Source of the DNA: Alternaria dauci
Taxonomy: Eukaryota > Ascomycota > Dothideomycetes > Pleosporales > Pleosporaceae
Direction: 5' to 3'
DNA length: 64,000 nt
Assembly (NCBI RefSeq): GCF_042100115.1
Contig: NC_091275.1
Coordinates: 3,038,001-3,102,000 of the forward strand
A program made the position numbers and the translations under genes. Below, piece by piece: positions 11,004-23,443 of this stretch. Position 1 is the first letter of the stretch, and the number at the start of each line of letters is the position of its first letter. The notes under the pieces were generated by a model. It was given only the letters and a program-made list of their open reading frames with translations, had not been told where the DNA came from and made no database searches.

Positions 11004-12137
11004 ATGAGTATTCTTGCCCGTCGACTTTTGTCCCATCACTCCTTTTCGAGACGAATCTCCTCGCAGAGAAGCATGCTGGGCAGCATGCCACAGGCCCGCT
11101 CAGCAAAAGCGATCCTTAGCCATCAAGAGCGCACCGCGACGGAACCCCGAGAGAACGACCTCCACACTGCCACGCTCGCCAAAGTGACGCCTGTCAACGA
11201 CCGGATCAAGCGCTTCAAATTCGAAATCAAGGAAAAGGACGGCTTCAACGTATGACGATCTCCATCTCGCTCGCGACCTGCGCTGATGGATAAGTCAGTT
11301 CCTCCCCGGCCAATGGCTCGATGTCTTTGTGCCTGATGTAGAAAAGGCCGGCGGGTTTACCATTACCTCGTCGCCCTCCGAAGCCCTGCCGCGATCAGAT
11401 CCCGACTTTGTACCATACTTTGAGCTAGCCGTGCAGAAGAGCCCTGATAATCCCCCGGCAGCATGGTTGTGGCAGCCGGAAGATGAGATCCTGGGGAAGG
11501 AGGTCACTGTGCGCGTGGGCGGAAGCTTTGTGTGGCCTCCTCCCTGTCTGGACATGAAGAAGATCAAGCGCGCCATCTTCATCGCCGGAGGCGTTGGAAT
11601 CAAGTGCGTCCAGCTGCGCCTTCACCAAGTCGCATGTCTCCACTGCTGACACCCCACAGCCCTATGATGTCAATGATGACCTACATAAACCAGAACTACC
11701 CGAACCTCGAAGTGCGCTTCTTGTACTCCACTAAAGTCCCATCGCGGGAGACGGACCCCAGTGAAGTCCTTTTCCTGCAAGATGTGCTCGACCTCTTCCG
11801 CATACCCAGATTCAAGGTAACCAAAGACCGCCTTGAGCTCTTCTTTACAGGGACTTGGGACGGGTCTGAGATGGGCACTGATGATGGTGACTTGATACAT
11901 CCCCTCATGTCTCTGACGCTGCCGCAAATTGACTCGGCTACCGAAGTGCCAGTGTGTGCCTGGACGCATCGCATTGACGATATTGCCCTTTCTAGCGCCG
12001 TTGGCAACAGGAAGGAAGCGCAGTCTACCGTCTTTTACGTGTGTGGACCTCCAGACATGACTGACGACATGGTCAAGTTTCTCAAGGAGCAGGATAACGT
12101 GGCGCCAGAGAGAGTGCTGTGTGAGAAGTGGTGGTAA
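11004..12137 (+). CDS. Mitochondrial FAD/NAD(P) oxidoreductase (OXNAD1/ferredoxin reductase-like)
   Basis: Three exons (11004-11249, 11299-11603, 11660-12137), introns 49 and 56 nt, 342 aa. The ATG at 11004 gives MSILARRLLSHHSFSRR, a basic and Ser-rich mitochondrial presequence. Features in order: FLPGQWLDVFVPD and FTITSSPSE (flavin domain), IFIAGGVGINPMMSM (NAD-binding glycine loop, formed across the second splice), FYVCGPPDM (C-terminal NAD block) and a terminal CEKWW. This is the cytochrome-b5-reductase/ferredoxin-reductase fold, closest in style to OXNAD1-type proteins. The electron acceptor is unknown. The first flavin motif reads TSSPSE, not the usual RxYS/T, so cofactor binding may differ from classical members. 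Confidence 0.88.
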
Positions 12138-13023
12138 TGGGAAGGTCGAGGTAATTTACTATTGGATAGTCCAAGGCGATCAATACCAAGTCTTGCATTC
12201 GAAAGCCGTCCCGTCGCTGCGGCAAGCGCTGTTGAATGTACGATGCTCACACCATTAACTCGCATTTACGCGCCCACAATGGCCGCAAATTCGAGACGGC
12301 TCGTGGTATCTGAGCGAGCTCCACCAGACTAGCTCCACCTTCCAAAACTCGGTGCGGTCAATCATGGCCGCCGTCGCTTTTTGTGCCTCACGACATCCAC
12401 CGTCCGCAACCACTTTATGGCAAAGCAAGCGATCGCTTATGCTGTGCGACCCCGCGATAAGGCCCTCCATTTCATCCAGCCTCTTACCTCGAAGTCCTAT
12501 ATTGAATTGCCCGATTCGTCGATATTAACCCACATTGTCCGGTACAAAATGCAGGGATGGCGCAAGGAACAAGCCGTCTAGCTCCCGCATGCAGCGCCGT
12601 CCTGCAACTTTGATTCGCCATCACACTTTACAAGCTGTGTGATCGCGCAGCATGCGTGTGCCACTCAGCGCCTGCGATGGCTCTTTCGCCCCTCAGTTCA
12701 TTCAATGGCGTCGGCTAAGATGGGGGCTTACATGCCTGTTAAGAGCGTGGAAGGCCCCGGAGAGCTGGATGCTGATGCTTCGTTTGTGCGTCTGAACCTC
12801 GAGCCCGAACGACGACCGCTTACGGACACCAGAGGCTCGCGGTAGCATCTCCAGCTATCGACTTCGGATTCCCGACGATAGCGCAACACGAGCGCCCAGC
12901 CAAGTCCTACCTTATCCCCGCAATCGCGATCCATCCAGGCGCAGCTCAAAGCGCAGCCTTACGTATACCGCAACGCCAACCACCAGACAGCACCGTCGAG
13001 TGTGACGGCTTCAGACGGCCATC
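12138..13023. other. Intergenic with a short ORF at 12704-12844
   Basis: 886 bp between two co-oriented genes. It probably includes the promoter and 5' leader of the membrane protein gene. A 46-codon ATG ORF (12704-12844, MASAKMGAYMPVKSVEG...) ends about 180 nt before the next start. It could be an upstream ORF or a chance frame, and no homology is recognised. Otherwise empty. Confidence 0.3.
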
Positions 13024-14178
13024 ATGGGTTTCTTCATATCGCGATCATGGCGCCTGCGGACAATTATCCACTTCCTCATGGTGTTTGAGCTGCCCTTTAC
13101 CGTGGCCAACCTTGCGCTCTTCGGCATCGCATCGCCAAACCTATATCGCACTATCTTGTGGAGCGTAGGAGGCGAGATGGGCTTCAACTCGAAACCGAGT
13201 ACAGTCCTATATGCGGCTGCAAACTATCGACCTGTGGATACACCTTTGGTGTGGAGTAGCTTGTAAGTAGCATCTTCTGGATTGATGGCGGATGCACAAG
13301 AATCGGAACTACAGTTCATGGACCTTACTATCATTCTGCATAACCTCAATATCCAGCAGTATACTGACAGTTCCAGTAATACCGAATACCACCTCGTAAT
13401 CGGCGTACTATGCATGTTCTTCTGGCTTGTCAAGGTGACCTTGTGGCTGCTCAAGGTCTTCTTCCCGATCCTATCGCTCCTCCTGCATATCGCACTCATG
13501 ACCCTATGGGCCTATGGCATCCACATCCAAACCGCGCCGGACACGATTGACCCGAACCACACTAACAACGGAGCGCCCTGGTACATCACCAAGAGCTGTA
13601 ACATTGTGGACGATAAAAACATCAAAAGTTACTGCATGCAAGCCAAGAGCAGTTTCGCCGTTAGCATCATCATGCTGTAGGTCACCTGCCACCCACGTCG
13701 TCCCAAAGGAATCGCGCTAATCATGCTCTATAGTGCCATCTATGCCGTCTTCGTCATCCTCTCAGCCTATTCCCTTATCCCGACCACCGCCCAGAAACAA
13801 GCCCACGCGGCCAAGAAAGCAGAAAAGAAAGCCGAGAAGGAGAAGTGGGCTTCCTCGCCGTACGACAATGAGATGACCGCCGAGGAACAATGGCAGCACA
13901 TGTGGGAACTCCAACAACTACCTCGTACACCTGGTACTATTGGTGGCATGAAGTCGCCCATGACACCGCGGACACAAGCATTCAACAACCTTGGGGGCGA
14001 GGAGGCTGCGCATGGAGGCTATTACAGCAATGTGCCAGCAGGAGGTAATGGGTGGTACGGGTCATCGCAGTCGCACGAAGGGACGATAACGGTCAGTCCA
14101 GTAATGGAGCAAGACGAGTATTACTCCCCACACGAAGGCAAGGGGAAGGCACCGGGGTGGGGTGGGAACGCGTATTAA
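13024..14178 (+). CDS. Four-span fungal membrane protein, function unknown
   Basis: Three exons (13024-13262, 13377-13676, 13734-14178) give 327 aa. The second acceptor at 13376 gives WSSFNTEYHLVIGVL; an acceptor at 13370 would add two residues and is equally in frame. Four hydrophobic spans are visible: residues about 12-38, 85-107, 110-135 and 172-195. A loop with two cysteines (KSCN...SYCMQ) lies before the last span. The tail of about 130 residues is cytosolic in style, first Lys/Ala/Glu-rich (AAKKAEKKAEKEK), then Gly/Ser/Tyr-rich. Spacing of the spans and the two-Cys loop recall MARVEL-type proteins, but I do not recognise a named family. Plasma membrane or endomembrane location is an inference. 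Confidence 0.75.
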
Positions 14179-14574
14179 ACGCATACACCGTCGATGATGT
14201 GTAATCTTTTGACTTGGGATTGGCGTTTGAGCGAGTGTGATTTTTTCAATGATACCAAATCTGGGAACTGGGATGTTCGCTCATTATTGGATATGAGAGG
14301 AGAAGGAATGGGGTCGCTCATTACCTCGACACGGAATCTTACAATGTTTATTTGAATTTGTAGATCATGAATGCGTGAGTGCCTTTGGAGCGTGAGAATT
14401 GATGCTTTGTTGGGCGAGACATGTGATGGCGCGCAATCGCGTTGGAAGGGCACGAGACACTTGACGTAACCTCTGGCACTTAAGCTCCACAATGTCCAAG
14501 TTCCAATCTTCGACATATTGTTAACCATTACAAAATTCACACTACGTGCGATTACAATCTTTCGCAAAAGTAAA
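14179..14574. other. Intergenic (promoter of the PfkB kinase gene)
   Basis: 396 bp between two co-oriented genes. No coding signal or recognisable element. Confidence 0.4.
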
Positions 14575-15644
14575 ATGTCTGAGGATGCTGTAAACCATAT
14601 TGTATGTGTCGGTGCCGTCTACATCGACACCATCCTAACGTACGTACTTGCTCTAAGCGGCCCTCCCAAGAACAAGCCACTCCTAACCGTCCAACATCCA
14701 GTGTTCCCCATTTCCCAATTGAAGACGAAAAGCTCCGCGCAAAAGGCATGTCGCGAAGAAGAGGCGGAAACACAGCAAACAGCCTAGAAGTGTTATCGCA
14801 ACTCCAGCAACACGATCCCGAGGCAACACAAAATCCCCAATCCACAGATCTGCACCTACTAGCCGTACTCCCCGATGAAAGCACCGCTGCATCGAAATTC
14901 ATCTGCGAATCTCTGCCGCAGGTAAAGATATCCGGTGTGAGTCTGTTCCGCAAGAAGTACGAGGAAGCAGCGTCTAGCTACATTATCCAAAGCGAACAGA
15001 ACCGGTCGCGCACAATTGTTAGTATCAACCCGCTACCTGAAATGCAAGAAGACGAGTTCATGCAGCAAGTCATCCGCTTTACTCGTAGCGGCGGCGGCGG
15101 TAAAGAGCAAAGCTGGAAGAAAGCATGGTTCCATTTCGAGGGCCGAGTCCCTGAAATCACGCTCTCGTGCGTGCGCTTCCTGCGCGAACAGTTCCCCCAT
15201 TTTCGTATCAGCGTGGAATGCGAGAAGCCTGAGCGCACGGGTATGGGCGAGGTTGCGCGGTACGCAGATGTGGTGTTTTATTCGAAGCTCTGGGCGGAGA
15301 AGAATGGGTATACGGATGCGAGGCGGTTTCTTGAAGAGAGGATGTGTGAGACGAGGGATGGGGCGATGCTTTGTTGTACGTGGGGTTCTGGGGGCGCGAC
15401 GGCGGTGCAGAAGGGGGATGAGGGGGTTTGGGCGAATGTTAGGGCGTGGCAGGGGGGAGGAGATGGGCACGCAGAGGTGGTGGATACGATTGGGGCTGGG
15501 GATACGTTTATTGCTGGTATGCTGTTTGCGATTAATGAGCATGGAGAGTGGTCGTTGCAGCGGAAACTTGAGTTTGCGAATGAGCTGGCTGGGAGGAAGG
15601 TGTTGCAGGAGGGGTTCAGTGGTCTGGGGAAGAAGATGTGGTAA
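14575..15644 (+). CDS. PfkB-family carbohydrate kinase (ketohexokinase-like)
   Basis: Two exons (14575-14639, 14702-15644) joined by a 62-nt intron, 335 aa. The splice restores DTILTVPHFPIEDEKLRAKG, a typical N-terminal PfkB/ketohexokinase segment, followed by RRGGNTANSLEVL (signature 1 region). Near the C-terminus, DTIGAGDTFIAGML is PfkB signature 2 with the catalytic aspartate and the anion-hole GAGD. The layout is closest to ketohexokinase, which phosphorylates fructose at C1, but sugar specificity cannot be set from motifs alone. A cytosolic enzyme is expected, as there is no targeting signal. It is tail-to-tail with the next gene, only 120 bp away. Confidence 0.88.
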
Positions 15645-15764
15645 GGGAACGGTCATGGCGAGGGTTTGGTCTTTATTTACGATGCTAGGCGATGAACGAT
15701 TCGAGCTGATGTCCAAGCCATCCGATTCTACCACTCTTCTCAGGCTAAACATCCCCAAGTGCGT

Positions 15765-17303
15765 CTATGCAAACTTCAGGTTCACAGGTAGATCGTGATA
15801 CATCTGGTAATCGAACTCGTTGCTCCACTCCACGATAAACATCTTGGTGAGTGCGACAACTCCTACAAAATTGAGCTCCTTGTCTTCATCCGGTAGACGC
15901 CAGAAATGAACTTCATCCAGTTGATCCATGCTCCAGCCATCAACCAACGCAAGTGCTATATCCGTCACAACGCGTACAAGATCGCCAGAGTTACCCTTTC
16001 CGAGAAGAACAGCCGATGCAGCCATTTCGCCCATGCTGTTGCGGACAAAATTACTTTCCCATCCCTTACGCTCAAGAAGATGTGGAGAAGATGAAACAGT
16101 CCGCTTGAGAAGCTCAGCGAGTTGAGATCTGAATCGGTCCATGGTGGGCTTTGAGTACGCGAGGAGGATATCGCGCATCCCGCGATGTATGCTCCATGAC
16201 AGATGATTCCAAGGAAGACAGTCAAGTGCTTGTGCGATGGCCTGCTGCTCTCTTTCTGGAGCCAGGAAAGTCGTCTCTTTCAAAGGGTCTTTGCTTGGGA
16301 CCTTGAGCTCCATCCAGTCCCCAGATATTTCGCCAGCGTCTCGAGCAAAGATGTAGTCAACCTCGTACACTTTTCCTCCCAGCATATTATACAAGTGCCG
16401 AGAACCGTGCGCGCCAGGAAATCCTTTTATTGCATATTCCAAAACGTAAGTGCCAGGTGGCTTGCGGCCGCAGAACGCGAATTGTACGCCAGAGGGGGCT
16501 GCGATGACGCCGGCTACCATTTGTGTGCAACGGTTTGTGCGTTGCGTGAAGCTTGGAGGGTATACGTCGGTTGATTTCTTGTGCGAATCGTGGGGCGAGA
16601 ATTGCACGACTGCGTCCTGGCCGATCGGCCAGGTAATGTACCACTGCCCATTGTTCGAGGCGTATCCGGCCCGGAAACCAGAGGCATCGCTATACGAGAA
16701 AGCACTTCTCGCGTTGGTCAGCACCAACATCGTTATCAGTGTTGTTCGTGATATGGACACACAAGCGTGTGTTTGGTAGCGGGACAGTGGCATCCTCTCC
16801 AACGCCTTCCATTGTGTGCGCCTGTCTCGAGTTTCGTGTGTATTGTCTTGGGTTGTGATGAAACTCTTTTCATGGATGGGCTCTGCAGCCTTCTCTGCTT
16901 CATCTATCTCCAAACTTGTTGATCTGAGCGAGTGCAGTTTCTCTGGATGGAAAATGGTCAAGATGAGTGCCCATCCCGCCTTCCCGGGAGGTGTGAACAG
17001 GGGTAAGCGCGTTAGATGGATAATCTGTCTCCCACAGAAACCAGTTTCCAGATCCGCGACTAGAACGGGTCCGTACAAGGGCGGTTTCTTCACTGTCCAC
17101 CATGACGCTTTATCCTGGTGGCCGTACCAGAAGCCGAGATATGCTGGGGTGCGATGGCTATGGAAAGGATCGAGCTTCTCGTTGATAGCGTTAGCTTGCG
17201 ACAAGAGCCCACCCAGACCGACGGCAGTGACCAGGAACGAAAGCCATGTTGCAACATCCGCGGAGGTTTCCATTCTCAGGAGCCTGGCAGTCGAGAACTC
17301 CAT
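15765..17303 (-). CDS. Conserved-looking fungal membrane protein, function unknown
   Basis: Single long exon, 512 aa from the ATG at 17303; another ATG lies at 17273. The longer frame upstream has only non-ATG starts. One hydrophobic span near the N-terminus (VATWLSFLVTAVGLGGLL) is followed by a region rich in Trp, Phe and Gly (HRTPAYLGFWYGHQDKASWW, residues about 50-70) and by GPVLVADLETGFCGRQ. A second weakly hydrophobic stretch occurs near residue 190. No signal for a known enzyme, and I do not recognise the family. It could be a tail-exposed membrane-anchored protein. Codon use looks like that of its neighbours and the frame is intact. Confidence 0.7.
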   Translation of the reverse strand: MEFSTARLLRMETSADVATWLSFLVTAVGLGGLLSQANAINEKLDPFHSHRTPAYLGFWYGHQDKASWWTVKKPPLYGPVLVADLETGFCGRQIIHLTRLPLFTPPGKAGWALILTIFHPEKLHSLRSTSLEIDEAEKAAEPIHEKSFITTQDNTHETRDRRTQWKALERMPLSRYQTHACVSISRTTLITMLVLTNARSAFSYSDASGFRAGYASNNGQWYITWPIGQDAVVQFSPHDSHKKSTDVYPPSFTQRTNRCTQMVAGVIAAPSGVQFAFCGRKPPGTYVLEYAIKGFPGAHGSRHLYNMLGGKVYEVDYIFARDAGEISGDWMELKVPSKDPLKETTFLAPEREQQAIAQALDCLPWNHLSWSIHRGMRDILLAYSKPTMDRFRSQLAELLKRTVSSSPHLLERKGWESNFVRNSMGEMAASAVLLGKGNSGDLVRVVTDIALALVDGWSMDQLDEVHFWRLPDEDKELNFVGVVALTKMFIVEWSNEFDYQMYHDLPVNLKFA

Positions 17304-18108
17304 CGCATGTAAGTAACGGCGCAATGGCGGTGGGTGGTTGAACTTACATGATGCGGGGATGCGCTTATGTATATGTACACTACTGACCAAGTAGATTACA
17401 CGGGTAACATCGCGGAGCCAGATCGCTTGCCTAGGTGCAGTAGGCAGAAGGGCCGTCTTTTGAAGTGAAGACTAAGAGTGGGTATCCGACGCTTTCATAG
17501 GCTTAGAATGTTGTTACCGTTTGGCCTCGCAAGGCAACCCGTGTTCATGCACATTGTACATTCGTGTCACACACAGCCTTGCAGCGACTCTATTATAGAT
17601 ATCGCGTCATGCATGGAACACGATAGGCGGGAAGCTCCTTTTGGGCGGAAAATTTTAGTGAACTTCTTACGATCCTCGCATTTTTTGTCGTTGAACAATC
17701 GGCGACTATGTTGGTACGCCAGGGTAGAACGCGCCACGATGCTCGAATCTGGCTGTGCTAGGACATGGTGGGGCAGATAAGCGTGGCTTGCCCCTCTTCG
17801 AGCGCTGATTGGTTCATGATGCTTACCACACAATGTTTCGGTAATTGGTCACTCAGACGGCAGCTTGATTGACTTTATTCTCATTCATGTTTATCATTGC
17901 GTAGATTTGATCACTATCGTGTTAGTCTTTCCAGTAGACGATCGAATACGAAAACTACCCAAGTACAACGACATCGCGGGAAGAGACTAGCTACTGCTCG
18001 TGCTGAGCTACAAGGTGATTTAACATCAGCATTCCATAGTAGAAGCCAGAAACTCTACCATTCGAAACTGATTCCAAGACTACTTAAACGTTACATGGCA
18101 ATCTTTAT
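17304..18108. other. Intergenic
   Basis: 805 bp containing the promoter of the unknown membrane protein and the 3' side of the GMC/hydrolase fusion gene. No coding signal, repeat or known motif. Confidence 0.4.
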
Positions 18109-21100
18109 CTACCCATCGCAGTCCTCTGCCGCTACATCTACAAATCCATCTTCCTCAAAGCCCGTACCAATCACTGTCATCCCGGAGTCACCCTGTGCAT
18201 CCTCGCAGACTTCCAAATGCCTCTGGACCCTCGGAAAGACGTCAATATACGCACGCGTGCCCATCCAACAATCTAGATGTCCATAGCCATTCACAACGAC
18301 TCTTTCGTACTTGCCCCCAGGAAAACATTCTCTCAGCAGATCATAGCTACTCTTGGTGCTTTGCTGGCTCCAAACAGCGTTCTCAGCACCGCTCAGCCAA
18401 CAGATGCTCAATCCCTTCAACCTTTCCAGATTTGTCGGCGTGACGAGATCCTCAAATACGGAAGTGTTGCTGCGAACATGATGGGGCGACGTAGCACCCA
18501 TCTTTGTTAAGTGCGAGACGAAGTTGGTATGGGTACCGTCAAACCAATGGCCAAGATGCTTATGTGTGGCGTGATTGAGATTGGCGTGCGTCCAGCAGCG
18601 GCCAAAAGGGACGTCGCACCTGTGACAGACTGCAGAGTTGCACATTTCGCTTCTGGTGCCTACAGGATAAAAACGTAGCATCTGATCCAGCAGCGACTGC
18701 ACCCATGGTGAGGAAGAAGAGGAGTGGCACGAGAACCAGGAACCTGCTAGTGTCTTATTGGCTGTAAGCAGAGAGACTTCGAGGAGGGAATGGACTAGAC
18801 TTACTTCATAAGCCTTGATCAGGATAGGATGTCGCGCTTTAAAGTCGTTATCTGGGCTGAAGATCAGGTTGATGAAAACCTGGCTACTTGTCATGCCTTT
18901 CAACCAAGAAGCGTCCACGTCGCCATTGAGCAGGGCAATTCCTGTTGCTATGCTTCCTAGGCAATGAACAACGGCGTAAATTTTTCTCTCTTGTTCCCTT
19001 TCTCGAACGTATTGCATAGCGGCTCGAACGTCCAGTCGAGCATCATATACAGTATCGCCCTTCCTAGCTTCTTCTCCGATCCCGAAACGAAGGATAGGGA
19101 CGTAACACCGGTAGCCAAGTGAGGTGAAGTAGTCGATGGTGTTGTTGGGTATAGTTGGCAGAGAAAAGATCTGATCGTCTACAGATGCACCAGGGATGAA
19201 GACGATGGGCGTATGCTTCTCCTGTATGCCAGATCGAGGACTCCATAACTTGATTGGAAATCTTACTCCATCGTCAGCTGTGAGGGTAGTCATAGTGGGG
19301 ATTTCCTTCTCATGATAGCCCGACCTCTCGGTGGACGGTGTTGGATACTGGAGTCGACGAAATGGGCTAAACATGTACGATGCGATGTTAGTCGCGAAAA
19401 ACTTCAAAAACCGAGCTTGCGCTTGCATATTGCTCACGGTGCCGCTTGTTGTACGAGATCGTAGAGACTGGAGTTCGGTGAAGAAGTCGTGGAGCGACAA
19501 GCGTAGGATACCTTGGCCGACCACAACGCCATTGGATCCAGTAATTGTTGTGTATAAGGTTGTCGTCGCGCGCCAAGCCTTCGAGACCGAGAATGCAGCA
19601 GCTGAGTCGAGCCTCTTATAGCCGTGGAAGCGGTATCTCGCACCATCTGTGCTTAGGAGATCCAACATATACATGAGATTGACTGCATCTGCGACTTCCT
19701 TGTCGGTTGTAAAAAGCTCGACTGTACCGCCAGTGACCATGAGCGGGTCTTGCGATAATGCGCCACAAGCAAATGTGCCATATGGCACACCTTGACATGA
19801 GCCGTAAGGGTTGCAACGCAAATCTATTGTAAGTGCAAGTTCAGCTGAACTTGAAGCCTCCATAGCAATCTTTTCCGCGTTGCGGAAGTCCGGGATGTTG
19901 TCACCAACATGAATATAACCCCGCATGACTTCCTCGAACCGGACGCCTTCGATCGAATCTTCAATGGTATCAGGCCCAATAGTCTTCTCGGGTTTTGGTA
20001 GTACAGGTAGGGGCGAGTCTTTCAAGGTATCGGGTATACGATTTGAACTGTCGTCGATTGTCCAACCACGCTCTTTCGCGATCAGGTCGCAGCTTCGCTC
20101 AGCTAATGCGGTGATCGTAGCGCATGGATTCACACCTGAATAATACAATCAGCTACTATCGCATTGTTTAAGATGCATCAACGAAGCAGCCTACCGAGTG
20201 ATGTTGGAATAGTGGAGCCGTCTACGCAGACAATCCCCTCGTACACTTCATGTCCTTTTCCAACAAGAAGCTGGCCACGATGATTGACCACGCCTCCGAG
20301 ACCAGTTCCGTCATTGCTCATGACTGCACCCCCGAGAGGGTGAACGGTAACACATGGGGCCTTAACAAGTTTACCGCCAAGGTTCTCAGTCATCTCAAGA
20401 AGAATGCTGTCGAGATTTGCACTTCGCTTCTGGCTCCCTATGCCCGACCATCGTAAGACAACTGCATCATCCTCGAGTACCATATGCCCTTCGTTTTCGT
20501 CATGTGACATGGTGAGATACACTAGCGTTCGGTTTACGCTGCCACCTCTAGCATATGGTCCAAGAATCCAGCTCTTCAATCTGGGCAGCAAACTACGGAT
20601 AGTGCCAGGCGATTGCGATGGCACGGCAGTGGTCTGGGTTTCGAGCAAACCTTGAACGACTGGCACCAGTGCTTCAGGAATTGCACCGTCTTGGATTATA
20701 TACCCGTCCCGTACATTTTTGGCGTGTGTGGAGCCTCTCATATCGATGCATGCAGTAATCGTTGGACCACATGATCTGGAATCCATGGCGCCTGAGATAT
20801 CATGGCCTAGACTGCCAATGTCATGATTACAGTTATATGCAAAAGCCAACATGTCGCCGTTGCCTGTGAATCGTTGGCCCAGCAAAGGCGATGTATGGAG
20901 GCCATAGCTTCGTGATCGCAGTAGAACTTCCGTGGTCCCCAGCGCACCAGCGCCTAGGAAGACAACTTCCCGCTGTGTCGCGTTAGTCTGGGCTATGTCT
21001 GGAGAAACTCATACTTACAGCTCTGACCCACTTCTTTGTCTTTCCGCCTCTTCCGTCGGGCACTTCGTAGAACACGAAGTATCCTTTGCTTCGATCTGCC

Positions 21101-22084
21101 TTTTTCACATGTCTGACGCCGATCCCACAGAAGAGTTTGGCACCTCTTGCCCAAGCATCATATAGATATGTCACAAGTACCGAGTTCTTCGAACCATCGT
21201 TGGCGCCTGTGCACTCGTTGCCAGAACCCGTGCTTTCGGCCATTTGTATTCCAGCTTGGTTGGTGTTGGAGGAAAAGGTTGTCGTCAGGGGAGTGCGATA
21301 AAAGTTGTCTTGTAAGCCGAGACTTTCAACCTGGCCTTTAAAGACAGCCAGTTTTCGCGGCTTCGGGTATCGCGTTGGGAATGCTGTCGGCTGAAGCATG
21401 CGCTCAGCTCTCGCATAGTCTATATCGAAAGGTCAGGATTGGCGCCTGTTCTTTCAACATCTATGAGTACTCACATCGCTCGAGTCCTGCAGCATTCTCG
21501 CTTATTTCCTTCGGCCACTCTGTTGCTTCCAACAATCTCTCATCTGGCTTGAGAAAAACACCGGCGTTAATCAAGCTCGTTCCTCCCAGACCACAACCTA
21601 GGAAGACATCTTGCCCTTCGCCTTTGACAGTATGGTAAAGCCCTGTCGCATTCCCGATACTAATCATCTTACCAGATGTCCTTCCATTCACGCTATACTC
21701 TTGCATGGCGTCTTTGAACGTGTGAGGGTATTGTCCAGGCCAGATTTCCTTTCCAAGTTCCAGCACACAAACGCTTTTCCCAGCTCTTACCATGCGTGAC
21801 GCCGCAACGCCACCGCCATATCCTGAGCCAACGACCACCACATCGTATTCGGGTTTTATAGAGAATGGATGGCGAGTCAGGTGGGGGTGGCCTCTATTGG
21901 GCGATGTGGTGCCTGAGAATGGGATCGATAGCTGCGGTTTCCCGAGGCCAAGTTTTTGCGGTATATATTTTGGCAATATGAAGAAGCTCTTCAATGACTT
22001 CAACTGAGGGACATGGCTACATGCGTGCCAAGATAGGTAGCAAAGGCAGCCTATGACTGCAATCAGGAAAGTCGACTCTAGCAT
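18109..22084 (-). CDS. Membrane-anchored GMC/cholesterol-oxidase-type oxidoreductase fused to an alpha/beta hydrolase
   Basis: Four exons (22084-21475, 21419-21019, 20972-20195, 20135-18109), introns 55, 46 and 59 nt, 1271 aa. Residues 1-20 form a hydrophobic anchor. VVVVGSGYGGGVAASR (about 82-97) is the FAD-binding loop. GCGLGGTSLINAG, HPLGGAVMSNDGTG and GVNPCATITALAERS are the later GMC/cholesterol-oxidase blocks, the last assembled across splice 3. From about residue 850 an alpha/beta-hydrolase domain follows: IVFIPGASVDDQ, then VVHCLGSIATG at the nucleophile elbow, and NGYGHLDCW with the likely catalytic His. The elbow residue is Cys988 (codon 18963-18961), not Ser. Fusions of this kind occur in fungi and actinobacteria and are thought to act on sterols or other hydrophobic alcohols. 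Substrate and location are inferences. Confidence 0.9.
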
Positions 22085-23443
22085 AGTGACTTCTTGAGAA
22101 AGTAATTACTGGACCATTGGAAAGAAAGCACAGTAACTGTTAGATGATATGAGATACTCGGCACCGGCAGCGCCTTCGTGTGATAAGGGCGCACCGCCAT
22201 AGGCCGATTTCAGTTTACATCAAGCTGCGTTGAAACTCGCTTGAGGCTAGGCACCGCAACGCGGCTCATATTGTCACCCGATCGAGCCTACTTGTGTGTA
22301 TTGTGAGCGTTTCCCTAGTCAGTACCACCGGCAATGTCTGAATCGGGTGTACGTCCGACAGAAAGTCGTTGCGTGATTCGATAAGATGGTCGAGGGCCGC
22401 GCCGTTGCATTAGAGCAATAATCAACATTGGGGGCCATTTCTGGTCGACAGCGGCGGCGGCCCGCGCGGTAGCAGGAATGTCGAGAAGCTGCCATGATTC
22501 TTGAGACAATGTGCTCGAACCAGCCTGTTGCTAGTTGCATGAAATCATATCTGGTGCCAACCTGAGCAGGGCGGGCTGAAAAGGCAAAAATCCTCGTCCT
22601 TCCAGGTGAGACTGCGTGTCTCCAGCGCGTCGCTTCTGGCAGTCTGTTGACCCCCAGCACATTATCAGTCCTAAACTCATCGTCCACCCTCTGCTATATG
22701 CAATGCATGCGCGTGTTATGTTTCCATATCCAGATGATGGGTAAGGTCGTCCAGAGGTGGATGTGGTTTTGAAGGCGAGAAGGAGGGCGTTCAGTTGTTC
22801 CGACCTCGGCACGCTCGCTTGGCCTCAAACCGCCGTGCGCCTTCTCCCCGCCACGAACAAAAAACCACCAGCCATCTCCCTGCAAAGAGACGCCACCAGC
22901 AAGATACATTAACGAGCCATGCCTGTTGCTAGTTCGTGTCCTCTTAGTGTTTTCACACGAGTACAGCAATTTAGCTGCTTCATCGCAGCGATTCGGCGCA
23001 CCGCACGGTACGTCATCATTCGTCTCGGCATAAATGGCTCACGGCCCCGACTTCAAGGTAAAAAATCCCAACGTGATTCCACAACGACTATCGTAGGTTG
23101 AAGAGTCGGGACTTGTATAGCGGGCCCTTGTGTCCAAAGATCTTTCGCATTTCCAGACGTGTCCTGCCTACAATGGTCAGCAGGCATACAGTAAGACCAC
23201 AGTACGTAATCTATGAAAGAGCCAGAAGTGGTGTAGAATCGAGGAAAATCATAGCCAGAAGCACTCATAGCACTTCGCCACTGGCACATTCTGCTCCTCA
23301 GAACTTAGCGAATGCATTTGTCGCACCAAGGTCATACTAATCAGGTAAATGGAATATCTAGATAGAATTCAAGAACGAGAGAGCGAAGTAAGATAAATCT
23401 GACTAGCACCTAGCTAAACATCTTGAATTGTTCGCATAAGAGC
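22085..23443. other. Intergenic, 1.36 kb
   Basis: Upstream of the GMC/hydrolase fusion and downstream of the reductase gene. ORFs here have no coding character that I can see, and no repeats stand out. Confidence 0.4.

Noticed and set aside
15033..15758. 241-aa minus-strand ORF
   Set aside because: Shadow of the PfkB kinase gene in the opposite strand; no coding character of its own.
18762..18804. Candidate 43-nt intron (GTAAGT..CTTACAG) in the hydrolase part of the GMC fusion
   Set aside because: Removing 43 nt shifts the frame, while the unspliced frame stays open and matches the hydrolase fold up to the C-terminus.
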